A DNA stretch of 64,000 bases. Origin: Acidobacteria bacterium UBA2990. GTDB lineage: Bacteria > Acidobacteriota > Vicinamibacteria > Vicinamibacterales > UBA8438. The translations under genes were made by a program, and so were the position numbers. The notes below the pieces were generated by a model that made no database searches, was not told the origin of the DNA, and worked only from the letters and a program-made list of their open reading frames with translations. Positions within the stretch are counted from its first letter, which is position 1; each line of letters opens with the position of its first letter. Below, one piece after another: positions 24,955 through 33,417 of the stretch. The stretch is taken from the NCBI GenBank assembly GCA_002347025.1, contig DEAE01000024.1, positions 62,001-126,000 of the forward strand. The letters run 5' to 3'.

Positions 24955-25734
24955 TTAATGGACCGGTCCGTTCCAGTCATCGTCTCTCGGATAGACGTCG
25001 AACTTGCGACGTAGTCGGCCCATTTTCCAACGGAGGTAGCGATACTTGATCTCCGCCATTAATCCGAAACGACCGAAGCTGGCCAGGTTGGTGCCAATAC
25101 CGCGTTGCAGGTACAGGTATCCGACAACAAGCCCGCCTAGATGGGCCACATGCGCAACGCCTCCACCTCGTGGTACTGACAGGAATGCGATAAGGCCGAT
25201 GATCATCACGAAATATTTTGCAGGTACAGGAAAGAGGAAAAACATCAAGATTGGAGCTTTGGGATAATAAATTGCAAAAGCCATCAGGAGACCATAAATA
25301 GCACCAGAAGCCCCGATAGTTACCTCGAGGTAAGTGGGCGTGCTGAACTGGAACGGTAGCAATCCGGCGACGATAGTTGCGAGTCCAGCACCAACGCCTG
25401 TCACGAAGTAGAACCGTAAGAAATAGGTGGCTCCCCATATTCGTTCAAGGTGGACTCCAAACATCCACAGTACAAGCATATTGAAGAGAATGTGGCCGAA
25501 GCTTCCAGGATCGTGTAGGAACATGTAGGTCACTGGCTGCCAGAACCGCATACTGGTTAACACAGCCTGCGGACGAAGCCCAAACAGTTCGTAAATTAGC
25601 AGTTGGCCCAATGGTGGTATCAAGCATGCTAAGAAGAGAATCACATTGACCCCAAGCAACATCTTGACAGCTGGGGTCATTGTGCCTGGCCCAAAAGAAA
25701 ATGGAGATTGTGCCTGGTAGTAGGTGGGTGGCAT
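24955..25734 (-). CDS. Rhomboid-family intramembrane serine protease
   Basis: A 259-residue membrane protein with about six transmembrane helices. The catalytic serine is Ser143 in GASGAIYG, and the catalytic histidine lies in VAHVAHLGGLVVGYLY (about His198). HILFNMLVLWMFG (about 81-93) is the conserved oxyanion and gating helix. A basic C-terminal tail (KYRYLRWKMGRLRRKFDVYPR) faces the cytoplasm. It would cleave transmembrane substrates, which are unknown. It lies 45 nt downstream of murJ on the same strand and may share its transcript. Confidence 0.92.
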   Translation of the reverse strand: MPPTYYQAQSPFSFGPGTMTPAVKMLLGVNVILFLACLIPPLGQLLIYELFGLRPQAVLTSMRFWQPVTYMFLHDPGSFGHILFNMLVLWMFGVHLERIWGATYFLRFYFVTGVGAGLATIVAGLLPFQFSTPTYLEVTIGASGAIYGLLMAFAIYYPKAPILMFFLFPVPAKYFVMIIGLIAFLSVPRGGGVAHVAHLGGLVVGYLYLQRGIGTNLASFGRFGLMAEIKYRYLRWKMGRLRRKFDVYPRDDDWNGPVH

Positions 25735-25779
25735 CGACTGCTATCGTACCATGGGGCGGCGAGTTCGGTTGTCTGAAGC

Positions 25780-27432
25780 TTAGCCCGAACGGAATCGGGA
25801 TAGGAGTGTCAGAAGCTGGTTCTTGACCTGGCTGAACTCGGCTATTCCAAGTAGTCGTGATGCCGTGGCCAGGGTGACCACGCCAACAACGATTTCGCTA
25901 CCTAGTGTTAGCACTGAAAGCGATAAGTTTCCGTCTTGCCGGAATACAGTTAGCCAGTGGTCAGTCATTGTGACCATGATGCCCATGATCAGTGATGCAA
26001 GGGAGATTCGTAGGAAGCAGTCCGCCGTCGTGGCTAACTCTAGACCGCCTAGTCGGTGGCCTAGGACTGTCAATAACATGCCGGCGTTTGCAAGTGCGGC
26101 GATGGCGGTGCCAAGAGCGAGGCCAGGGTAGCCGAAGGTGCGCACCAGCAACAGATTGAGCACGATATTTAAACCTACAGTTACCATGCTAATGATAGCT
26201 GGGGGCAGACTTGTCCCAAGTGCGTAAAATCCAGGGACGGCCAAGCGCACTGCCGAGTAGCCGACCACGGCAGGGGCATAGCACGCAAGGGCTAGTGCTG
26301 TCGCTTGCGTATCCTCCCTGGTGAAGCTACCTCTCTCAAAGATTAGCTGGACAATCGGTTCGGCCAAGACTATGAGGCCGACTGCTGCTGGGACCATTAG
26401 CACCAGCATGAGTCTGAGTCCTTGGGCGATTGTTCGTCGCATTTCGGGAAGGTCATCCATTGCTGCTTGGCGGGAGAGCACTGGAAGTGCTGCCGTGGCA
26501 ATTGAGACTCCGAAAATCCCGATTGGGAGGTACATGATCCTGAAAGCATAGGTGAGCCATGAAACAGCACCTTCACCTTGGCTGGTGGCTAGAATTGTGT
26601 TCACAAGCAAATTGACTTGCATCGCTGCGCCAGCCAAGGTACCAGGACCCATCAGGCCGAGAATTTCACGTAGTCCTCGGTCCTGTAGGTTCAAGGAGAG
26701 CCGGTAACGAAATCCTTCTCGGCGTAACATCCAGTATTGTGCGGCTATTTGACCGACCCCGCCGAGAATGACACCGATGGCGATTGCCATGATCGGTTCT
26801 AATCCGACTCGTGACATCAAGGGTGCAAGTAACGCCGCGCTCAAAATGAGACTTACGTTGTACATTGCAGGAGACAGAGCCGGTACAAAAAAACGGTTCA
26901 AGGAATTTAGCATCCCCATACAGGCGACCGCGAGCGCTACCAATGTTAGGAACGGTAGCATTACTCGGGTCAGCTGAATTGTTAGCTCGAGCTTGCCTGG
27001 AACAGAGCTAAACTCCTGGGCGAAAAGTCTGGTGATAGGCTCTGCGAAAACTATCCCGAGGATGACGATGGTGCCAGTGATAAGGAGGAGGGAGTTGATC
27101 AGTTGTGTCCCTAGTCGCCAGGCGGCCGCTCTGCCAGAAGTTGTCAACCGGCGTGTGAAGGTTGGAACGAAGGCGGCACTCATTACTCCTTCGGCAAATA
27201 GATCTCGCAGTAGGTTGGGTATGCGGAACGCGACAAAGAAAGCATCCATCGCGTTGCTTGCCCCAAAGTAGTAGGCGAGTGAGAGGTCCCGCACTAACCC
27301 CAGTAGACGGCTAGTCATGGTTGCTACACCAACCACGGTGGCCGATCGGGCTATCGGTGTACTGCGGTTGATACCATCGGGTGCAGTTCTCTCGGTAGTG
27401 GGTGTTCTATTACCTGGGTCTGGGAGTGTCAT
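25780..27432 (-). CDS. murJ: Lipid II flippase
   Basis: A 550-residue MOP-superfamily protein with about 14 transmembrane helices (MurJ/MviN). The N-terminal signature TMTSRLLGLVRDLSLAYYFGASNAMDAFFVAFRIPNLLRDLFAEG contains the essential basic residues of the substrate cavity, and FVPTFTR follows. It moves lipid II across the inner membrane for peptidoglycan assembly, linking it to the dcw genes to the right. An N-terminal arm of about 30 polar residues precedes the first helix. No ribosome site is visible before the ATG. Confidence 0.95.
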   Translation of the reverse strand: MTLPDPGNRTPTTERTAPDGINRSTPIARSATVVGVATMTSRLLGLVRDLSLAYYFGASNAMDAFFVAFRIPNLLRDLFAEGVMSAAFVPTFTRRLTTSGRAAAWRLGTQLINSLLLITGTIVILGIVFAEPITRLFAQEFSSVPGKLELTIQLTRVMLPFLTLVALAVACMGMLNSLNRFFVPALSPAMYNVSLILSAALLAPLMSRVGLEPIMAIAIGVILGGVGQIAAQYWMLRREGFRYRLSLNLQDRGLREILGLMGPGTLAGAAMQVNLLVNTILATSQGEGAVSWLTYAFRIMYLPIGIFGVSIATAALPVLSRQAAMDDLPEMRRTIAQGLRLMLVLMVPAAVGLIVLAEPIVQLIFERGSFTREDTQATALALACYAPAVVGYSAVRLAVPGFYALGTSLPPAIISMVTVGLNIVLNLLLVRTFGYPGLALGTAIAALANAGMLLTVLGHRLGGLELATTADCFLRISLASLIMGIMVTMTDHWLTVFRQDGNLSLSVLTLGSEIVVGVVTLATASRLLGIAEFSQVKNQLLTLLSRFRSG

Positions 27433-27695
27433 TTGAAGAAATTATTGAGCCGGCAAGAGTCTGTTGCTACATGTAGTGCCTGTGCCAGCTCTTGTCGTCC
27501 ATGCGTCTCTTGCCCTGACCAAGGTTTTAAAAACGAATCGGGCTGGACAAACGCTTGGCCAGCGGTCCGGCGGCGCTGGTTCTCAGAGGATTGCCAGCGT
27601 AGCATATGTCGGGACTGAGAGATTTTCCATATCTCTGGGTCTGTTCCTTGTCGAGAGATTTCATTGGAGATCCAACTGCAAGAAGGTGAACTGGC

Positions 27696-28295
27696 ATGCC
27701 CATCATCCGGAGGTTGGTGTCGATCCTCTCAGACATGCCCTCTTCCGCTCGCTTTGGCTCGCTCGATACATCGTTAGGTCGGCTATATGTAGGGGTGACT
27801 GACTTCGGTGTTTGCGCCGTGATCTTTAAAGAGTCGTTGGAGCAAGAACAACTTGAGTTCTTGGTAGATGACTCCTCCAATGAGCGCCCTGACGATTCCA
27901 TGCTGTCTGAGGTGATCAAGCAGATCGGTGCTTATTTTGCTGGAAATTTGCAGGCCTTCTCGGTATCGGTTGATTTGAGTGCTGTAACGCCGTTTACTGC
28001 ACGGGTGCTTGAGGAGACCCGAAAGCTGAAATTCGGTCAGTTGACTAGTTATGGCCAGCTGGCGAATTGCTTGGGTGGCCCCCGATTCAGTCGGGCTGTT
28101 GGCGGGGCTCTAGGTCGAAACCCTATCCCCATTCTAATTCCCTGTCATCGAGTCATAGCGCGCAATGGAGGGATCGGAGGTTTTACTGGAGGGCTTAAGC
28201 TAAAACAAGCTCTGCTTGGTTTGGAGGGCCACAGTTTATCCGGCCATGTACCGAAGTTGTTCTCCGGCTGTTTGGACGATCGAAAGGTTCAATGA
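27696..28295 (+). CDS. ogt: Methylated-DNA--[protein]-cysteine S-methyltransferase
   Basis: A 199-residue suicide DNA-repair protein. The methyl-acceptor is Cys150 in the invariant PCHRVI. Just before it are the helix-turn-helix and arginine-finger segment TSYGQLANCLGGPRFSRAVGGALGRNPIPILI (about 117-148) and, after it, GGFTGGLKLKQALL. The N-terminal half is the poorly conserved Ogt-like domain without the extra AraC-type DNA-binding domain of Ada. The ATG has an AAGAAGG ribosome site about 9 nt upstream. An internal ATG at 27735 is an alternative start. It repairs O6-alkylguanine. Confidence 0.93.
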   Translation: MPIIRRLVSILSDMPSSARFGSLDTSLGRLYVGVTDFGVCAVIFKESLEQEQLEFLVDDSSNERPDDSMLSEVIKQIGAYFAGNLQAFSVSVDLSAVTPFTARVLEETRKLKFGQLTSYGQLANCLGGPRFSRAVGGALGRNPIPILIPCHRVIARNGGIGGFTGGLKLKQALLGLEGHSLSGHVPKLFSGCLDDRKVQ

Positions 28296-28409
28296 AGTGG
28301 GCTTGAATTAATTGCGCTCTTGAATGTTGGGAGAAAGGTGGGACACGAGTCGGGGAATGGAACTTTCCAGGAAGGCATTGGGGAACTGACTGTTGTTTTA
28401 ATGTTTCGT

Positions 28410-29492
28410 TCAGACTGCAAATCGAAAGTTGATGACATCTCCATCCTTCACTAGATATTCTTTTCCCTCTAGTCTGACTTCGCCATGCTCACGGCAAGCA
28501 ACGTGTGAACCGTCTCTAGCCTTTAGTGCCTCGTAGGGAACAACTTCGGCGCGGATGAAGCCACGGGCTATGTCGCTATGAATTTCACGGGCTGCCTCTT
28601 GAGCTGCTGTATCCAGCGGAACCGACCAAGCCCGACACTCGTCTGTCCCTACCGTGAAGAAGGATATGTAGCCGAGCAGGGTGTAGCACGCGCGAACCAC
28701 ACGGTCGAGTCCTGAGTCAAGAAGCCCGATGTCACTTAGGAAGGCGGCCCGATCGGTAACTGCTAGCTGCGCAATCTCCAATTCTATTTTTGCGCATACA
28801 TGCACCACTTCAATTGAAGAACCAGATAACACTTTGTCAAGACCGGCCTGCTCGATCGCCTTGCTTGGATCAGAAACGTCAGCTTCGTCGAGATTGAGAA
28901 CGACTAGGAGTGGTCTCGCTGACAGAAAACTGAAACCTCGGATCCGTTTGGTGTCGACTGTATTTAGCTCGATCGAGCGGAGGGGAATACCTTTTTCCAA
29001 TGCCGATTGACAGTGCTGGATGAGACGTGTTTCTTCTTCGACTTCGGTGTTCTTCCCTCTCTTCGAGTCTTGTTTGAGCTTATCGAGCCGTCGCTCAGCT
29101 ACTGCTAGATCTGCCAGAATGAGTTCGTCTTCCATTCGTTGTAGATCACGGCTTGGGTCGATTTCTCCATCTACATGGGGTACTCGTGCATCGGTAAACA
29201 TGCGAACGATGTGGAGTAAGGCGTCTGCGTTTCGGAATCCCGAGACGTCGAGCATGGAAGCACTGCCGTGTCCAGTTAGCTCGGTCACTTCAACCGTGGC
29301 ATTGACCTGTCTCCGAGGCTCAAATATTGCAGTCAAGTGATCGAGGCGCAGGTCAGGCACTTGAGCAATACCAACCTGCGATTCCTGTCGCCCTAATGTG
29401 GCATTTTCAGTGTGATCGCTGACACCTGTCAGCAAGCGGAAGAGAGTTTTTTTCCCTGTTGACGGGAGTCCGATCAGCCCAGCTCTTAACAT
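28410..29492 (-). CDS. YchF/Obg-like family protein with degenerate GTPase motifs
   Basis: A 360-residue protein of the YchF (OLA1) family with the usual plan: N-terminal P-loop domain, helical coiled-coil insert (about 115-170) and C-terminal TGS domain (SFFTVG...ARGFIRAEVV...EGKEYLVKDGDVINFRFAV). The G4-equivalent LNLDEAD is kept. The P-loop is GLPSTGKKT, where the magnesium-binding Ser/Thr after GK is Lys15. The switch II DxxG (normally DIAG) is EVTE, and the following loop is shortened. Nucleotide hydrolysis is therefore probably impaired. Canonical YchF is a ribosome-associated ATPase; this looks like a divergent paralogue. It is divergent from the dcw cluster. Confidence 0.85.
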   Translation of the reverse strand: MLRAGLIGLPSTGKKTLFRLLTGVSDHTENATLGRQESQVGIAQVPDLRLDHLTAIFEPRRQVNATVEVTELTGHGSASMLDVSGFRNADALLHIVRMFTDARVPHVDGEIDPSRDLQRMEDELILADLAVAERRLDKLKQDSKRGKNTEVEEETRLIQHCQSALEKGIPLRSIELNTVDTKRIRGFSFLSARPLLVVLNLDEADVSDPSKAIEQAGLDKVLSGSSIEVVHVCAKIELEIAQLAVTDRAAFLSDIGLLDSGLDRVVRACYTLLGYISFFTVGTDECRAWSVPLDTAAQEAAREIHSDIARGFIRAEVVPYEALKARDGSHVACREHGEVRLEGKEYLVKDGDVINFRFAV

Positions 29493-29509
29493 CTGTCAAA
29501 GGCCCTTGG

Positions 29510-29524
29510 TGGGGTGGGTTGGGT
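29510..29524 (+). promoter_or_regulatory. Candidate MraZ operator (three tandem TGGGN pentamers)
   Basis: TGGGG, TGGGT and TGGGT follow each other directly, 130 nt upstream of mraZ. MraZ is known to bind repeated TGGG-containing motifs upstream of its own operon, usually with about 10-nt periodicity. Here the period is 5 nt. Autoregulation at this site is inference. Confidence 0.4.
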
Positions 29525-29654
29525 TACCGAAAGACGAAAATAAAGCGTAAACATGTGGAGGCACGTCTAGTTAATGCGTTCTTGGTAGTTGACACCGAGC
29601 CGGCTGCCTTCTACTATCGCAGTGGAGTGAATTGGACTTTAGTGGATTATTAGG

Positions 29655-30095
29655 GTGCTTAGGGGAAATTTTTCGGCAAAGATCGATGAGAAGGGAAGGC
29701 TCAAGGTCCCCTCGTTGTTTCGGATGGTCATCCAGGATCGTTATGGGAGTCAGCTTTTCATAACCAGTATCAAAGGGGATTCTGTGCAAATTTATCCGAT
29801 GCAGGTGTGGGAGGACATTGAGCGGCGTATTGCACAGATTCCGTCTCAGTTGCCCGCTGGCACCAAATTCCGAGACCGGGTGAACTACTTCGGTCAACCG
29901 GGTGAACTCGATAAGCAAGGCCGCGTGTCGATCCATTCTAGGCTTCGGGAGTCGGCCGCTATGGTTGGCGAGGTTGATGTTTTTGGTCAATACGATCACT
30001 TAGATGTATGGAATCACGAGCGATTTACGAGACGCCTGGATGGCGAACCTTTCACTGACGATGACGCTAAAGCATTATCCGAATTTGGCATCTAA
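29655..30095 (+). CDS. mraZ: Transcriptional regulator MraZ
   Basis: A 146-residue protein with two tandem AbrB/SpoVT-like swapped-hairpin domains: LRGNFSAKIDEKGRLKVPSLFR at the N-terminus and YFGQPGELDKQGRVSIHSRLRESA in the second half (about 78-100). It starts with GTG, supported by the family-typical start (M-x-RGNF). It is the first gene of the dcw cluster and a likely autorepressor of it. Its stop overlaps the rsmH start (TAATG). Confidence 0.95.
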   Translation: MLRGNFSAKIDEKGRLKVPSLFRMVIQDRYGSQLFITSIKGDSVQIYPMQVWEDIERRIAQIPSQLPAGTKFRDRVNYFGQPGELDKQGRVSIHSRLRESAAMVGEVDVFGQYDHLDVWNHERFTRRLDGEPFTDDDAKALSEFGI

Positions 30096-30988
30096 TGGCA
30101 GCAATTTTACACGAGCCAGTGCTTCAGGGGGAGATAGCCAGCATGCTCACTCCCAAGGGGCGTGGGCTGGTTGTTGATTGTACTGTTGGTACCGGTGGAC
30201 ACGCAGCGGCGCTACTTGAAGGGGGGGCGACTAGGGTGTTAGGCCTCGACCGGGATGCGGAGGTGCTGCCGTTAGCGCGTGAACGATTGGCCGCCTGGAA
30301 AAACCGGGTAGAGCTAGTGCATGCTGATTACAGGTGCCTTGATGAGGTGTTGGCTCGTCTTGGAATTGGGGAGATCGATGGAGCACTTGCCGACCTTGGG
30401 CATTCTTCCATCCAGTTGGAGGCTGAAGGACGGGGCTTCAGTTTTAGACGAGAAGATCCATTGGATATGAGGATGGACCGTAGCCAAGGTGAAACGCTTG
30501 CTGAGATGCTTCGAGGTGTAACACCAGAATCATTGGCAGACATCATCTATACATACGGAGAGGAGCGTCACTCCCGCCGGATTGCTAGAGCAATTGTTGA
30601 GGCTCTGAATAACGCCACGGTGAGCACGACAATTGAGCTTGCGGCAATTGTGCGCAGGGCAGTTCGGCACCGAGGTCGAGCTCGGATAGACCCGGCGACT
30701 CGAACATTTCAAGCACTTCGAATTTGGGTCAATCAGGAGCTGGAGGGGCTTGATGTGTTCCTGCATTCAGCCGCCAGCCGGTTGAGGGATGGGGCTAGGC
30801 TTGCCGTCATCAGTTTCCACTCGCTGGAGGATCGGATCGTGAAGTACGCCTTCCGGGAACTCGAGCGAGGTGGAGAAATAGCTTTTGGGGTTCTGACTCG
30901 AAAACCGATTAGGCCAAGTGTATCCGAGCTTAGTCGAAACCCTCGATCGCGGTCCGCAAAGCTGCGGGTGGTCCGGAGGGGGTCATGA
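30095..30988 (+). CDS. rsmH: 16S rRNA (cytosine-1402-N4)-methyltransferase
   Basis: A 297-residue SAM-dependent methyltransferase (MraW). Start HEPVLQGEIASML, SAM motif VDCTVGTGGHAAALLE (about 30-45), DRDAEVL, then ADLGHSSIQLEAEGRGFSFRREDPLDMRMD. The C-terminal VISFHSLEDRIVKYAFRE is diagnostic. It methylates C1402 in the decoding centre of 16S rRNA. It overlaps mraZ by one base and ftsL by 4 nt (ATGA). Confidence 0.97.
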   Translation: MAAILHEPVLQGEIASMLTPKGRGLVVDCTVGTGGHAAALLEGGATRVLGLDRDAEVLPLARERLAAWKNRVELVHADYRCLDEVLARLGIGEIDGALADLGHSSIQLEAEGRGFSFRREDPLDMRMDRSQGETLAEMLRGVTPESLADIIYTYGEERHSRRIARAIVEALNNATVSTTIELAAIVRRAVRHRGRARIDPATRTFQALRIWVNQELEGLDVFLHSAASRLRDGARLAVISFHSLEDRIVKYAFRELERGGEIAFGVLTRKPIRPSVSELSRNPRSRSAKLRVVRRGS

Positions 30989-31407
30989 CTAGGCTTGACC
31001 TTGACTTTGATATCAAGAGGGAGATCCATAACTCTCCGATCATCCGAGAGATTGATAAGAGTCGGCAGCGCGAACTATGGAGGTCAATTTTCATAGGGGT
31101 ATGTCTTGTCGCGGTTGTGCTTTTTTCCGCTTGGCAAAATTTTCAATTGCTTAGCCATGGGTATGAAATTGTTGAATTGGAGAAACAGAAAGCGACAGAA
31201 CTTGAGTTAAATCGGCATCTTCGTCTGGAAATTGAGACTTTGCGCTCCCCTGGGCGAATCGAAAAGATAGCAATCCAGGAGCTTGATTTGATCACGCCCG
31301 GCCTTTCGGATGCCCAAATTCTCGAGCGCGTTTCTCCCACACCTCCGCCAGGCCGGTCGGTGTTGGCTATTCGGGAGACAGGTGGGCTGTCTGGGCAACA
31401 GCCGTAA
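30985..31407 (+). CDS. ftsL: Cell division protein FtsL
   Basis: A 140-residue bitopic membrane protein. A short cytoplasmic segment is followed by one transmembrane helix (about 36-55, FIGVCLVAVVLFSAWQNFQLL) and a leucine-zipper-like coiled coil (about 58-95). The sequence is poorly conserved, as is normal for FtsL; the call rests on topology and on its place between rsmH and ftsI. It forms the FtsQLB divisome subcomplex. Confidence 0.88.
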   Translation: MTRLDLDFDIKREIHNSPIIREIDKSRQRELWRSIFIGVCLVAVVLFSAWQNFQLLSHGYEIVELEKQKATELELNRHLRLEIETLRSPGRIEKIAIQELDLITPGLSDAQILERVSPTPPPGRSVLAIRETGGLSGQQP

Positions 31408-31422
31408 AACAAGGCGACGATT

Positions 31423-33417
31423 ATGGCGACCAATTCCCACCAAGCGAGCCGCTGGCGTCACACAGTGCGCCGGCGAGTCTCATTTGCAGTGGCTGTTTTG
31501 GTTTTGTGGGCGATAGCCATTGAGGCCCGTTTAGTTCAATTGCAGGTTGTTAGGTATGACGAGTTTGTCGAGCGTGCTGAGCGTCAGCAATCCCGGTCTA
31601 TCGAGACTCATCCTAAGCGCGGGGAGATTCTTGATCGCGAAGGCCGTGTCTTAGCCTACAGCGTAGAGGCTGACACAGTGGTGGCGGTGCCTGTTGACGT
31701 CGAGGAGCCGCTAGAAACAGTCGGGTTGCTATGTGAGGTGATTGGTTGCGACGGGAGTCAAATCAAACTGCTCCAGAAAAGGCTAAGTCAGCCGGATAGG
31801 CAGTTTGCTTATGTTCGCCGACACGTGTCCGTGAATGCGGCTCAGCAAATCAGAGATCTTGACCTCAAAGGGATTGGGTTAATCAAGGAGGACCGCCGCT
31901 TTTATCCTAATAAAGAATTAGCTAGTCATTTAATTGGATACGTTGGCATTGACAATCAAGGGTTACACGGCCTCGAATCCCGCTATGACCAAGAGATGAA
32001 GGGTCGACCGGGGAGGGTGCAGATACAGGTCGATGCACGTAGACGAACGTTTAGCCGGGTTGAGCGGCCGCCAACTACGGGAGCGAGTTTAGAACTTACC
32101 ATTGATAAGTACCTTCAGCACATCGCTGAGAGGGAACTTCGGGCGGCGGTGCTCGAGCATGGTGCTGCTGGAGGCAGCGTTGTCGTTCTTGATCCTCGCA
32201 CAGGAGATATTCTTGCCCTTGCGAACGAACCGACATTCAATCCAAATGACTTTGCACTTTCGACAGCCGATGTTCGCCGCAACAGAGCTACTCAGGATGT
32301 CTACGAGCCAGGTTCAACATTCAAGATCGTAACGGCGTCAGCGGCGCTTGAAGAGCGAGTGTTTCGTCAAGACGAGATCATTGATGTAAGCCCAGGGGTG
32401 ATCTACTTCGGTGGTCGTCCAATACGGGATGTCGGAAGCTACGGTGCCCTGTCGTTCGCAGATGTCATAGTCAAATCAAGTAATGTCGGTGCTAGCAAGA
32501 TAGGGGTCAAGCTAGGGCCAGAGCGGCTTGGACGCTATGTGCGGCGATTCGGGTTTGGCCAGGCGTTCGCCATCGATTTTCCTGGGCAGAGTCGAGGCAT
32601 CGTCCACGATCCATCGCGCATTACCGAGAGCACGTTAGCTCGTGTAGCTATGGGTTACAGCATTTCTGTTACCCCATTACAAATGGCTGTTGCGATGAAC
32701 GCTGTTGCCAATGGTGGTGAATTGATGGCTCCACGCTTGGTAAGGGGGTTGAGGAGTTCAGATAGTCATAGCGAAGTTCCGGGGCGGGTAATCCGGAGGG
32801 CGGTTACCCAAGAGACAGCCTCAATGTTGACACGGATTATGGAGGATGTCGTTTCGCGGGGAACCGCCAGAAACGCTAGGCTGGCCGGTTATACCGTAGC
32901 CGGAAAGACGGGTACAGCTGAAAAGATTGTGAACGGGCGCTACTCAGAAACCGACCATGTTGCATCATTTGTGGGGTTCGTGCCATCTACTAAGCCCGCT
33001 CTTACTATTCTCGTCGTTATTGATGATGTTGCACGTTTCGGGGGATCTGTTGCAGCACCGGCGTTCAAGCGGATCGCGGAGGCTTCCCTCAGGCACCTTG
33101 CTATCCCTCCAAATGTAGATGCTCCCCCTCCCATTCTTGCGCCGGTTGTCCCCAGATTGGTTCAGCAGGTTCAGGTTAGTACACCGCTGGAGCCTGAATC
33201 TGTCTCTGAAGGGTTTATGCCTGATCTGAGGGGACTTAGTGCCAGGAAGGCTGTTGCAGTAGCGACAGGTCTAGGACTGTCTAGTCGCCTCAAGGGCTCT
33301 GGCTTTGTTGCTGACCAAGCGCCTCAACCTGGTCAGGTTATTGGTAGAGGCCAAGAGCTTACCATCTGGTTGAATCGCACCAAGAAGGCGGTTTCTGAGT
33401 TGAGGTCAAAACGATGA
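31423..33417 (+). CDS. ftsI: Division transpeptidase (class B PBP) with C-terminal PASTA domain
   Basis: A 664-residue penicillin-binding protein. Transmembrane anchor about 20-36, N-terminal pedestal with PKRGEILDREGRVLA, then the transpeptidase domain with active-site STFK at 298-301, SSN at 352-354 and KTGTAEK near 490. A PASTA domain (about 595-655, MPDLRGLSARKAVAVATGLGL) ends the protein, a feature more typical of SpoVD/PBP2x-type enzymes than of E. coli FtsI. It cross-links septal peptidoglycan with FtsW. It overlaps murE by 4 nt (ATGA). Confidence 0.96.
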   Translation: MATNSHQASRWRHTVRRRVSFAVAVLVLWAIAIEARLVQLQVVRYDEFVERAERQQSRSIETHPKRGEILDREGRVLAYSVEADTVVAVPVDVEEPLETVGLLCEVIGCDGSQIKLLQKRLSQPDRQFAYVRRHVSVNAAQQIRDLDLKGIGLIKEDRRFYPNKELASHLIGYVGIDNQGLHGLESRYDQEMKGRPGRVQIQVDARRRTFSRVERPPTTGASLELTIDKYLQHIAERELRAAVLEHGAAGGSVVVLDPRTGDILALANEPTFNPNDFALSTADVRRNRATQDVYEPGSTFKIVTASAALEERVFRQDEIIDVSPGVIYFGGRPIRDVGSYGALSFADVIVKSSNVGASKIGVKLGPERLGRYVRRFGFGQAFAIDFPGQSRGIVHDPSRITESTLARVAMGYSISVTPLQMAVAMNAVANGGELMAPRLVRGLRSSDSHSEVPGRVIRRAVTQETASMLTRIMEDVVSRGTARNARLAGYTVAGKTGTAEKIVNGRYSETDHVASFVGFVPSTKPALTILVVIDDVARFGGSVAAPAFKRIAEASLRHLAIPPNVDAPPPILAPVVPRLVQQVQVSTPLEPESVSEGFMPDLRGLSARKAVAVATGLGLSSRLKGSGFVADQAPQPGQVIGRGQELTIWLNRTKKAVSELRSKR

